This document shows positions 10,303 through 19,707 of a DNA stretch of 64,000 nucleotides, piece by piece. The position numbers were made by a program, and so were the translations under genes. Each line of letters begins with the position of its first letter. Positions within the stretch are counted from its first letter, which is position 1. Location of the stretch: contig JPHH03000044.1 in the NCBI GenBank assembly GCA_000750105.3, forward strand, positions 62,001 to 126,000. The letters run 5' to 3'. The DNA comes from Tolypocladium sp. Sup5 PDA-1 (lineage: Eukaryota > Ascomycota > Sordariomycetes > Hypocreales > Ophiocordycipitaceae). The notes under the pieces were generated by a model. The model saw nothing but the letters and a program-made list of their open reading frames with translations, did no database searches and was not told the origin of the DNA.

Positions 10303-11218
10303 TCAAGGTTCGTTTCCAAACGGCGGAAACTTGGGCGCAGTGATCCCGTCGCACGAGTACCGCACCACATACGGGCTGCACGTCGCTTGGTTGCTGACAA
10401 TGACCTGGCCGCTCGGGGTTGTGACGTTAAATGTGAATCCGCCGCCGTACTGCGCCTGGCCGTAGAAGAAACGGATGGGCACATATGTATCGGCCGGGAT
10501 GTTGGCGTTGAAGTTGGCATGGCCAGCGATGTGGTCGGGCTGGTTGTACCGGGCCTTGGCGTCGGCGTTGTTGTCAGTCCAGCCCGAGTACGCTTTGGCG
10601 CCGATCCACAGGAAAACCGCGTCGTTGGCGTAGGGGATGGTGATGCGGTAGGTGCCCGCCTCGCAGGCGTAGAGGTAGGCGTGGTGGTTGAGGGCAAAGT
10701 AGTCGAGCTTGAGGTTCACGTTGGAGCCGTAAATGGGACCAGAGGGGACCTGGACGTTTTGCTGCCCGTAGAGGCCGCCGACGTAGGACGTGGTGTTGAC
10801 GTAGAGCGGCCGGACGTGCTTGAACGAGTCTGGGTGGAAGGTTGAGTAGGTGGTGTCGCCGTTGTGCGCGGAGTTGTTTATAGTAGGCCCAGTTGAAGCC
10901 GAGGTTGTTGCACGACGGCGGGACGGGACATCTGGTCGGGCTGGACGTCGGCGTGGTGGTGGTAGTGGTGGCAGTGGTGCATATCGCCGTCTCGGTGACC
11001 GTCTCTGTCACGGTGTCGGTGACATGGACGGTGCAGGCCTCCGTTACTGTCTTGGTCTCATGCTGGGTCCCCGTGGTCCTGGTAGGGTCGCACGGGGTCG
11101 TAGTGTGGTGACGAGGCCGAAGCTGACCACCGTTCATATCAATGCTGTGGGCGTGGGAGACGCCAGCTGCAGCAAGTGCGGCCATGAAGGCGCCGACGAA
11201 AATACGTCGCATGGCCAT
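10303..11218 (-). pseudogene. Secreted GLEYA-domain (adhesin-type) gene with a 1-nt frameshift
   Basis: The first part, from ATG 11218 (or 11212), has a signal peptide (FVGAFMAALAAAGVSHA), a Thr-rich stalk (TVTETVTETAICTTATTTTTT), then CPVPPSCNNLGFNWAYY. The reading then shifts by one base at a TTT run on the plus strand (10877-10879; AAA on the coding strand). In the next frame it continues as NNSAHNGDTTYSTFHPDSF, then PLYVNTTSYVGGLYGQQ and on through ITIPYANDAVFLWIGAKAYSGW to the stop at 10303. The continuous GLEYA fold across the shift argues against an intron. GLEYA domains are lectin-like ligand-binding domains of fungal surface proteins. Either a real inactivating insertion or a homopolymer sequencing error; everything else looks intact (about 305 residues). 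Confidence 0.75.
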
Positions 11219-13907
11219 AATAACAATTGTATCGCGAGAGGAACGGTCAAAGTAACCAGATACGGAGAAACGGAGGGACTGGGAATGAGACAGAGACGCA
11301 GTTGTCCTGCTCACATCACCTGTCTCTATATACCTCTAATTCTACGGCCGTATGCCATGCGGACATGTGGGAGCCCATTCCCCTGTCTAATAACGAGAAC
11401 TCCTCACATGCATTCAACTCGTTCTCCGCCCTGATCAGCACTCTGCCCAAGGGCCCGAGACTCTAATTAGGGTCAACCCTATTTGAGTATGGTCAGATAT
11501 GCAGCACGGCAGCTGAGCTTTGGTTGCATGCTAATATCTGCGAGCTCGTCTCACCCGCCGGTAATAACGCTCAACATGGCCATGCAAGGATGTTGGTTGA
11601 GCTGACCGAACGTTATACGGATCTACATAGTCCGGAATCAGTATGTAGTCGGGATTACGAGCTGCAGAGGGACGCGCAGAGCTGTCTGCCCCTCAAACTC
11701 TCGAGCTCTGGAGATTTATATGTTGGCAGCATGCTGCATGCTGCATGAAGTCTTATCAATGTCTCGGTGCTATGACAATTTATTGCTGCTTGGTAGTATA
11801 GAGGAAAGGTTGCGTGGCACAGGCTAATGCAAGGTAAGCTGCCGTCATTTTTGAATGAAGGAGTGATGTGGCTGGCAGTGTTCCGCTGCGCGGACAAAAG
11901 AGGAGCATTGCAGGCCAACTTCAGCTAGGCTGCCGGTACATTTTGCCGGATTTGCTAAAGAGTGAGTTAAGCGTCAGCACCGTAGTGGCATTCAGAACGT
12001 GATGAAGCTTGACCTAGATTTTTATCGTCGCCTCCGAACCAAGGACTGGGACTACGAGCTATTGAGTAGCTGAGGACCCGGCCTTCCTAAAACAGGTTCA
12101 GGAGCTACGCTCGTGGCCTCAAGCAATGAGCCTAGAGCATACTGTATGTATAGAATCGGCAAGGGCTTCTCTTATCACCTTGGAATTTTAAGCAGAGGTA
12201 TTTATCATTACTATTAAGTACAATTGAAGCCCGCCAGTATACTCCACAGTGCTGCAATTATTGCCGGGATCTGACAGTAGATGGCATAGTTCATGGCTGG
12301 CTCGAAGAAGATATCAGCGGAGCTAATAAAGAAGATATAGCAGAGGCTAAGAGATAATTGGTAACACAGAAGTTGGGGAAGGCATATAGATAAGTCGAGC
12401 GCGAAGACTGGATGAGTATCACAGAAGGGGTGAGGAACAGATCAAAAGAGGACGTGATGTCCGAATATAAAGGAGGCAAAGACCTTCTCTTTACACACGA
12501 GGAAGGCAGACCCCTTTGAGTTCGCTGGCACAGCTGTCTCAATATGAGGTATTTGGCAGTGCCTTAGATTGTGCACTCAATGATACGACTGACCAGTTAT
12601 GGATTTGATAGTTGGGGTGAGGCCAGATTGCAGTCTTCGTCCCTTGACGGTTGAAGTGGCAAACTCCGCCTTTGACTTTGATAATAAGTCGGGCGAAGCA
12701 CCATCTTCTCGGCCCTAAAGGGGCCAATATGCGTACATTCTGGGCTGTCAAGTGACGGACTCTTTTGTTCAGTTTCCAAGATAGAAGTTGAAGGACGCGC
12801 CCGAGGTCGGTAGGGCGAATGAGTGCAAAGGTCAGCCAGACATCCTGACCCGAGCCCCCCAGCGGCGGCACGTCCCACCCGATTCGGGGGCAAACCCGCG
12901 CTTTCCAGACGTAATGTGTATTCACAAAGCCACCGCGCACCACCGTCGCGTCGCGATCCAGGCATCAACAACGTACAGTTTCGCGCCAGGTGTGTCAACC
13001 ACCGGGCTGCAGAGCCTTATGAAACTCCAGCCACGCTCAGGCCGATGTGGCAGACAGTGGCACTCCAGTATCCGCAAAATGGACGCCGTGGCCCCATGCC
13101 GCAGGCGTACGGAGCGCATTCAGTCCCCGTGAAGCAGCCAGACGAAGGAGTGGCCCGGAAGGTTTCCTCAGTGGGTGGAAGAGGACCAACACCGGGCTCT
13201 CGTACTAGATGGAGTATGCTTCATCAAGCGACTACCACTTTTGCATAAAAATATACAAGTGTCACGCGATATGCATGACTAGGTCGGAACAAAGACCATA
13301 CTGACTTTAGGCAACTCCTTGCCCATCCAGACTTGTGGCTGGCGCTCCGATTCCCGTGTTTGTGGAGATGATCGGCAGAGTTTCTGGGAACAAAATGCAA
13401 TAAGCCACGGGCGAACAGAGAGAGACCAGACGTGGGGGTGGTAAGGACCTTTCCCTCCGAATACCGAGGCCAAGTCAACAAGCACTGTGCGTACCCGTAG
13501 CCCTTGCCCAACGCAAGCAGAGTTGGGACCAAGCCAAGCCTCAAGGAACATACTGGCGCGAGTGACAGACTGGCCGCTCTGTTTCGCACTCTGGTTAGCG
13601 TGCCCACTGCAAAAAGGCGTTGCCAAAGAGACAGGATGTGGAGATAGGCAGTGGAGTGTCCCAACCGATCACGTAGAAACCTTTCTCAGTCAACAAACCT
13701 GCATGTCCGAAACTCTCTTCGCAACAAGCAACAAAGACGGCGAGGCAAGTCAGGTTGGGTCCGGGGCTGGGATCGATTGTGCAAACCATATTAGCACCGC
13801 CTCAAAATATCTTCATGAAAGCAACCCGACCAAGATTACCTAACCTACTGCCTGTACCCCGAAGGCAAAAAGTTTTTCCATCGTCGCCCTCCTCTGACCA
13901 CTGCAGT
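11219..13907. other. Gene-poor region with possible decayed sequence
   Basis: 2.7 kb without a supportable gene. The stretch 11930-12600 is AT-richer than its surroundings. Around 12360-12530 the plus strand reads like protein in short runs (RNRSKEDVMSEYKGGKD, then FTHEEGRPL) interrupted by stops, suggesting the remnant of a gene or transposon that I cannot identify. 12800-13900 has several overlapping open frames on both strands, none with family resemblance. Confidence 0.4.
11327..11332 (-). promoter_or_regulatory. TATA box for the GLEYA gene
   Basis: TATATA on the coding (minus) strand, about 110 bp upstream of the ATG at 11218. Confidence 0.4.
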
Positions 13908-14717
13908 CTACTGCTCGGACGCAGCGGCCTCTCGCATCAAGTCCGCAACCCTCCCCAGCCACCCCTCGCCCATGGCATGAACGACGTTTGGCCAGCGCTC
14001 TTGGACCGTGGTGGCGATATCGTCCCCCCTGCGTCGTGCCTCCTCGGTGACCGCCACCCCAGTCCTTCCGACCTCGCTGATGATGTATTGAGCAGCCTGC
14101 GCGGCTTGCTCGGCCCCGTTGGTCCCGCCGTTGTAGGCGTCCACGATGTGCTCTTGTAAATTCTGTGCCTGCCGAGCAGCAGGCAGGCGTAGCAGCGCTC
14201 GGATGACAGGCGCGGCGCGAGGGTAGCTGTGTTCAAAGGCGTACACCTCGTGCAGAAGGGGGTTCTCGAATGGGACTTCGTAGTCGAACGGTCCGCTGTC
14301 CCAGTTCAGATCGGAGTCAGACGACCACAAGTACTCGGCATCGTCGTCATCAAAACGCGGTGTCTGCTCACGAGACGCTGCTACGTGCGTAGAGTTAGCT
14401 GCTGCGTAAAAGTTGTTGTCGCTCTGGGACGTTCACTGGACGTTGGCCGTACCTTGTGCAAGCGCTGGGGCGTCTTCGGTGACCACCCAGCTTTCTGCTC
14501 CATCCGAGTCCAAATTCGGGGAGTCTTCCAAAGAGACAGAAACTAAGGGACGGGCCTCATCGACTCCAGAAGCTGAACAAAACTCGCAACGCCCACCTTG
14601 GGCGTTGCCAGAACGAGGAACTGACGCGTCGCCAGAACAGAGGCATCGACGGGCATCGCCCGTAGCTAAAGAGGCTCCTGCCGCGAGTCCGTTGGATTGC
14701 TGGTTCTGGGTCGACAT
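13908..14717 (-). CDS. Uncharacterised protein, two exons
   Basis: Exon 1 runs 14717-14453 and exon 2 14380-13908 (245 residues). The intron 14452-14381 has a GTACGG donor, a GCTAAC branch site and a TAGCAG tandem acceptor, so use of the second AG would drop one alanine. Exon 1 encodes a Ser/Ala-rich segment with a small cysteine cluster (RCLCSGD, then RCEFCSAS). Exon 2 starts with acidic FDDDDAEYLWSSDSDLNWD and continues as an amphipathic helical region (LHEVYAFEHSYPRAAPVIRALL, AAQYIISEVG). No signal peptide or membrane segment. I recognise no family. The leader is a long pyrimidine tract typical of expressed fungal genes, which supports this start. Confidence 0.6.
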
Positions 14718-15507
14718 CGTAAAGAGGGATGTTTTCGATACGAATGGAGTTGTAAAGCAGAGGCACGAGAGAAGAGAAGAGAGGGAATGAAGGAAGAAAG
14801 GAATGAATGAAGGAAGGAAGGAAGGAAGGATGAAAGGAAAGAACAGGCAAAAGAGGAAAGAGGAAAGACAGAAAGAAAACCTAGACAATCACCCAGGCTG
14901 CCTATTGATTAAGAACACCATACGCTCTGTGAATCGCATGCAAACAAGATCAAGGTTCCTCCGACGGTGATGCATGCAAGCCACAGAAGCACTGATAAAC
15001 CGTAAAAACAGCACCCTGGCATTTGTTTGCGTGGTTCGCATCTTAAAGCACGGTGGATAGAGTTCGCTGCATCTGCGCGCCTTAAGGGCGAGAAGGCACG
15101 ATGGATAGAGTTTGTTGCGTCGACGCCGGTCCAAGCAGCCTGCCTTTGACTGATTGTTGACATCTGGGACGCCACATTGCCAGGTATAAGAGAAGGTGCT
15201 CGTACAGTACTGCAAACTCCATTCATCTCTCTTTCTTCTGTGATCTTCTCGTATACGAAGTTATACTTGGACTTCACTTCAAAGAAACGTTACTCCAAGC
15301 AAACGAACCGCAACAGAACACTTCCATTCACAGACAGCCAGTACACTGTCAGTTTTGACAACGGGACAGTCTCAGTAGCACTTGCTGTGAGTACTCAATC
15401 CCAGTTGAAGGCGTGTTACCCTACCGCGTAACAGTCACTGACGTTCCATCGCGTGAGTCAGTCTCACTACTCCGCTGCAGGTCACAGTCAACGCCCAAGC
15501 AGCATCA
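14718..15507. other. Divergent promoter with GAAGG-type purine tract
   Basis: About 14770-14880 is almost pure purine on the plus strand (GAAGGAAGGAAGGA and variants), that is, a C/T-rich leader for the minus-strand gene. Nearer the plus-strand gene, TATAAG at 15185-15190 lies 320 bp before its ATG and is followed by a CTCTCTTTCTTCT leader. No gene is seen. Confidence 0.5.
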
Positions 15508-17406
15508 ATGGACTCGTGCATAAAGTGCGCCAGATTGACGGTGAGAACTCCGAGCCCCCCTTGGGGTGGCGAGGATTCCTGGAACCAATACCTTCGCCTG
15601 CAAGGGTTCCAAGATGTCTGGGAGGGCCGAGACCAGACGGAGCAGGACAAGTACGGCGACATTGTCGCATGTCTGGCCGAGGAGGAGGAAGGCCGCAGGG
15701 TGTCAGAGGATAGGATCGTGGAGCAGAAGAAGTGGTGGGCCCAGCGGCGGAGATTGGTCGACCTTGACCAGTACGAGGAAGAGCTGGGCACAATCTTCGC
15801 GGCTGCGGACGAGGTCCAGCTAGCCTGGGCGGGGAGGACGAACGCAAACCGCCTCCACGAACGCCAGGAGGAGACTTGCAAGGAGATGGGGCCGCAGCTA
15901 TACGACAAGATAACGGTCTCGCTGGGCGACTTTCACGACGTCAATCCGAAAGAATTGACCGTCGCCACGACGCTGATGGTCCAGAGGTACTACCTCGGCG
16001 CCCATGGGGGCGACTACATCTTCCGGTACCGTCAGGAAGACAGGGGAAACGGAGTGGAAGATGTTGGACCGGATGCTGAATCCGCCACGACAGCCTGTGG
16101 GCCATGGAAGAACCCGCGCTTGACGGCGGCCCTGGGACCGGAACCAGCCGACCTACAGGAGCAGTTCCAGTATTGTGGGCAAGTCCCACGACACCTGAAG
16201 GAGTACACTGCCCGGCTCAAGGTCGTGCTCCCCGCTGTCGCCCTGGTACTCGTCAGCCTTATTGGCTTCGTCCCGGATGGGGACAACATGTTCCTGCCAG
16301 AGGAGCTTAGGCAACTGTGCCCGCTCGGCCTGCATTCCCCGCGAGGCAGCTTTGCAGAGCTCTACCAACTGTGGGAGCAGCGGTTCCCCCAGGTGCCGGT
16401 CCAGCTCAGGGACAAGGTTCGACGCAACGCAACTGTCCTGGAATTTGCGCACTTTCTGGCAAAGATGGCTGACGCCGGAGCGAGGGACCTCGTTGAGAAC
16501 CTCGGGGCTGTCGTCCTCATGCTGGAGGAGGCCACCGGCTGGACGCTCTTGGAGATGGTCGGCGAGGCGGACGCGTATACGGAGAGCAGGGCCGTGCATG
16601 AGCTCCTTCATGCGAAGAAGTTTGAGCACGTGTTGGCCTTTCGGGATGAAAAGGTCAAGGTGAGCATCACTTACAGCCCCGTGTTGATGTCTGGTCGTCG
16701 TTTGCTGGACGCCGGGTTTGATCTTAATCCGGCTCCGGCTTGCACCGTTACCACTCCCTAATTGCTGCGCACCCACGCGACATGGACGCTAACATTTTTC
16801 CAACAGGACATTCACGACTTTTACAACTACGACAATTTCCGCGCCGACCCTTTGCACCCGCTACGTCGCTACGAGACCGTGGACGTTTCCGTTGCCTTGG
16901 CCGTTTCCGACAGGCTCCAGGGGATCGGCTCGGAGGACGAATTATCCGAACCCGAGGACGACTTTGGCTGGGAGCTTGAGACAACGCTTGGCTCGGTAGT
17001 CTACCCCGACGCGGTCGACGACGAAGACGACGACGCAGACGAAAAACCCGACAATCTCCTCCTGGACAGCGACAAAGACGATTCCAGCGACGACGACTTT
17101 TCGGATTTCGAGGACGACGACGAATACGAGCGCCCGACGAAGCGACGCCGGACCTCCAAGTCCACCGCCGCAGCGCCGAAGAAGAAGCGGCCAGCAAAGA
17201 AGCCAGAGGCAGCAACAAACGGCCGCAGCAGCCCAATCCCCTCTCCATCGAAAGGGAACTACACCATCGCCGCCGGCCAGAAGCGCAAGCGGAGCGGTCC
17301 TGCACCGACTGAAGACGAGCGCGCCCCTCGGAGCTTCCACGACTTGGATTTTCAAGACGACGAACATCGGTCGCTTCGCCGCTTGACTAGACGGCTAGAC
17401 AGCTAG
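15508..17406 (+). CDS. Large uncharacterised protein with acidic and basic nuclear-type C-terminus
   Basis: Two exons, 15508-16659 and 16807-17406, join in phase 0 to 583 residues. The 147-nt intron has GTGAGC and TTCCAACAG ends. The N-terminal two thirds are helical and moderately hydrophobic (VVLPAVALVLVSLIGFV might be a buried helix rather than a membrane span). After the intron comes an acidic run (DDEDDDADE, DSSDDDFSDFEDDDEYE), then basic clusters RPTKRRRTSK and PKKKRPAKK that look like nuclear localisation signals. The C-terminus is RSLRRLTRRLDS. I recognise no domain. A nuclear or chromatin-related role is an inference from composition only. The stop is just 49 bp before the next gene's ATG, an unusually tight tandem pair here. 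Confidence 0.7.
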
Positions 17407-17455
17407 AGTCCTCCACGCCAGAGTCCCGTTGCGTTTACCATCCCCATCCTCCACC

Positions 17456-17989
17456 ATGGCCTCTTTGTTCTCCCTCCGCGGCTTCTTCAGCCGCCAGGCC
17501 GCCCAACCCAAGATGGCCTCCCGCCTCTTCTCAACGACACAGTCATCCCTGGCTCGACAGCCCCCCAAACCCGCCGGCGGCGCAAAGACCACCCCCGCCC
17601 GCAAGAGCCGCCAGGCCCCCAAGTCGGAGAACTTCCACCGCATCAAGATCCTCCGGCAGAACATGTTCTCGCCCGCGCCGCCGCCCCTGCGCATGGCCCG
17701 TCTCCGCCACCTGCGCCACTGGACCATCCACCGCGCGTGGCAGCTCTTCCGCCGCCAGCAGCACGAGGCCATGGACAAGGAGCGGCACAGGATGCACGCG
17801 GGCATGTTCAACGCCTGCGAGGAGCTGCGCAAGACTGTGGGCCCCGCCGAGAGGGGCGAGGGATACCTGTATCGTGTTGCGATGGAGAAGAAGGGGATTT
17901 ACGGGCTCCACGGAGTTCCGATTGAGTATGCGCGGTTCCAGACGGATACGCCCCCGAAGGAGGCGTGGAACCACGACTGGAAGAGGTAG
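17456..17989 (+). CDS. MRPL28: Mitochondrial large-subunit ribosomal protein mL40
   Basis: 177 residues from the ATG at 17456, which follows CCACC. The N-terminus (MASLFSLRGFFSRQAAQPKMASRLFSTTQSS, shown here only as key pieces FSLRGFFSRQ and RLFSTT) is a typical basic mitochondrial presequence. The body contains RIKILRQNMFSPAPPPLRMARLRH as short conserved pieces (KILRQNMF, PPLRMAR, RHLRHWTIHRAWQLF) and ends EYARFQTDTPPKEAWNHDW, matching the fungal Mrpl28/mL40 family in length and motif order. It should work in the mitochondrial ribosome. An earlier in-frame TTG exists but no upstream ATG. No introns. Confidence 0.82.
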   Translation: MASLFSLRGFFSRQAAQPKMASRLFSTTQSSLARQPPKPAGGAKTTPARKSRQAPKSENFHRIKILRQNMFSPAPPPLRMARLRHLRHWTIHRAWQLFRRQQHEAMDKERHRMHAGMFNACEELRKTVGPAERGEGYLYRVAMEKKGIYGLHGVPIEYARFQTDTPPKEAWNHDWKR

Positions 17990-18818
17990 AGATTGCTCGG
18001 ATATGTATAGACTTGTTGAGTGACGAGCAAAAGAGGTGGACGGATTGTAGTACTATTTGTGGCAGTGGCATTGTATCATTACGACTGCATCAGTTTTGGA
18101 AGACTAGAAGGATCCCACAGGCATCAAAGAGCTTGCAATATGTAGGTAATCACGGCTTCTTATCACATCATCTCCGCACCATGCACTGTTTCTGGATGTT
18201 CGTTGTCATTGACTCCCAACAACTAGACCAATCTTCCCAACCCTGCCGTGCTTTTGTTTGCGATCCTAGAGCCCCCATACACTTTCGACCACGACCAACC
18301 CGATAATTACGCAAAATAAAATGGAAATGCCAAGGCGCGCGACGAATCAACAGCTTGCTGGTCTATGCTTCCACCCGCCGGTTCCATCCACGCATCGTAT
18401 TAATACAGAGAGTGAAGCTGCTTTCGCCGCAAAGCAGTCCTATGCCACGCGCGCTTGTAGACAATGAGAGTGTGTGAGAGATTGAAATGATATGTTTCGC
18501 TTGCCAGATACCGCGACATAAGGAAAGTGATGAGAGCAGATGGCGGAAGATTAGGAAAGAAAGAAAAAAAAAATGAAAGGAGACATGGTCTCTCGATGTC
18601 GGGAGACAACTCGTCCGGGAAGCGTCGAGGGATGGTTAGGGAACAGGGATGTCGTGGGGAGCCAAAGTTTCGAGGGCATCGAGTATCCAATGTTGGCACA
18701 CGCGGCCGCCCGCAGCTCGGCTCTGTTCGGCTCTGTGCCTCGACAAAGGCAATGCAATACCACTGCAGTCTCGCGGGAGACCCTAAGAAGCTGAGCTCAG
18801 AAGACCACCCGTTGCGCT
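17990..18818. other. Convergent spacer of mL40 and rho2
   Basis: 3' flanks only. Short open frames on both strands have no coding character. Confidence 0.55.
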
Positions 18819-19707
18819 TTATAGGATAACGCAGCAACCTGAGCCCTCGCCCTTCTCAAACGTCAGGAGGGCGGCCCGCGTGGCGGCTTCGAATACATCA
18901 TCGACACCCTCGCCGCTCAGACTCGAGCACTCGAGATATCTCTTTGCTCCAACTTCTCGGGCAGCCACCTCGCCGTCGTGGGGGGTGACGAATCGTAGCG
19001 ACTTCTTCCGCATCTCTTCGATCGCCACTGGGTCTTCGCGAAGATCTTTTTTCAGGCCGACGAGGATAATAGGTACGCCGGCGCACAGGCGGGAAGCCTC
19101 TTCGATCCACTAAAGACAGACAGGTCAGCATAGTTCAACTTGAGCGGCAGGAAGGGGACTCGGGCCCGGACCTTGTGCTTGACATTGTCTAGTGAATCCG
19201 GCGTGTCGACCGAGAACCCTATTAAGATGACGTGTGCTTTCGAGTATGCCAGGGGCCGTAACCGTTCGTAGTCCTCTTGGCCGGCTGTATCCCAGAGCGC
19301 CAGCTGCACAGACTTGCCGTCTACTCTACAGTCGGTCACGTAGTTTTCGAACACTGTGGGGATCTGTGCTTGAGCGTTAATGGGCCGTTCTCGTTCGTCG
19401 TCTCTGCAAGTTACTCACGTAATGCTGCGACAATGTTAGCGAAGTACAGGCCCAGGAGTGCACGGGAACAACGTACTGTTGGAAAGTAGCCCAGCGTGAA
19501 TACGCTCAGCAGACTCGTCTTGCCGCAAGCTCCGTCTCCGATGATGACCAGTTTCCTGGAACCAGACATGCGTTAGCCGACCTAGCCCAGCCCTAGAGAG
19601 TAACTTTTCCAACGTCGAAACGGCGGCCACAGCCGCGCCCAACATTGTTCATGTCCACCCAAGTGTTCGTACCTGCGAATGACATTCTGAGGATTCGCGC
19701 TCGCCAT
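18819..19707 (-). CDS. rho2: Rho2-type small GTPase, five exons including a 6-nt microexon
   Basis: Exons are 19707-19673, 19555-19477, 19424-19419, 19363-19172 and 19109-18819, total 200 residues. The third exon is only CATTAC (His-Tyr). Without it the switch I sequence [13 protein letters not shown] cannot be completed; both flanking introns (52 and 55 nt) have good ends (GTACGT...CGCAG and GTGAGT...CACAG). Motifs: P-loop GDGACGKT (residues 18-25), switch I Thr in [28 protein letters not shown] for guanine binding, [17 protein letters not shown] insert-end region, and C-terminal CCVIL, a CAAX signal (CVIL) for geranylgeranylation. [16 protein letters not shown] at the N-terminus and [17 protein letters not shown] are Rho2 rather than Rho1 traits. 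Fungal Rho2 acts at the plasma membrane in cell-wall integrity and polarity signalling. Confidence 0.93.

Noticed and set aside
13224..13664. 146-codon minus-strand frame
   Set aside because: No family resemblance, poor codon bias, and competing frames on both strands.
15252..15264. Exact match to one 13-bp arm of a loxP site (TATACGAAGTTAT)
   Set aside because: The 21 bp on the other side do not contain the spacer and second arm, so this is only a half-site and probably chance.
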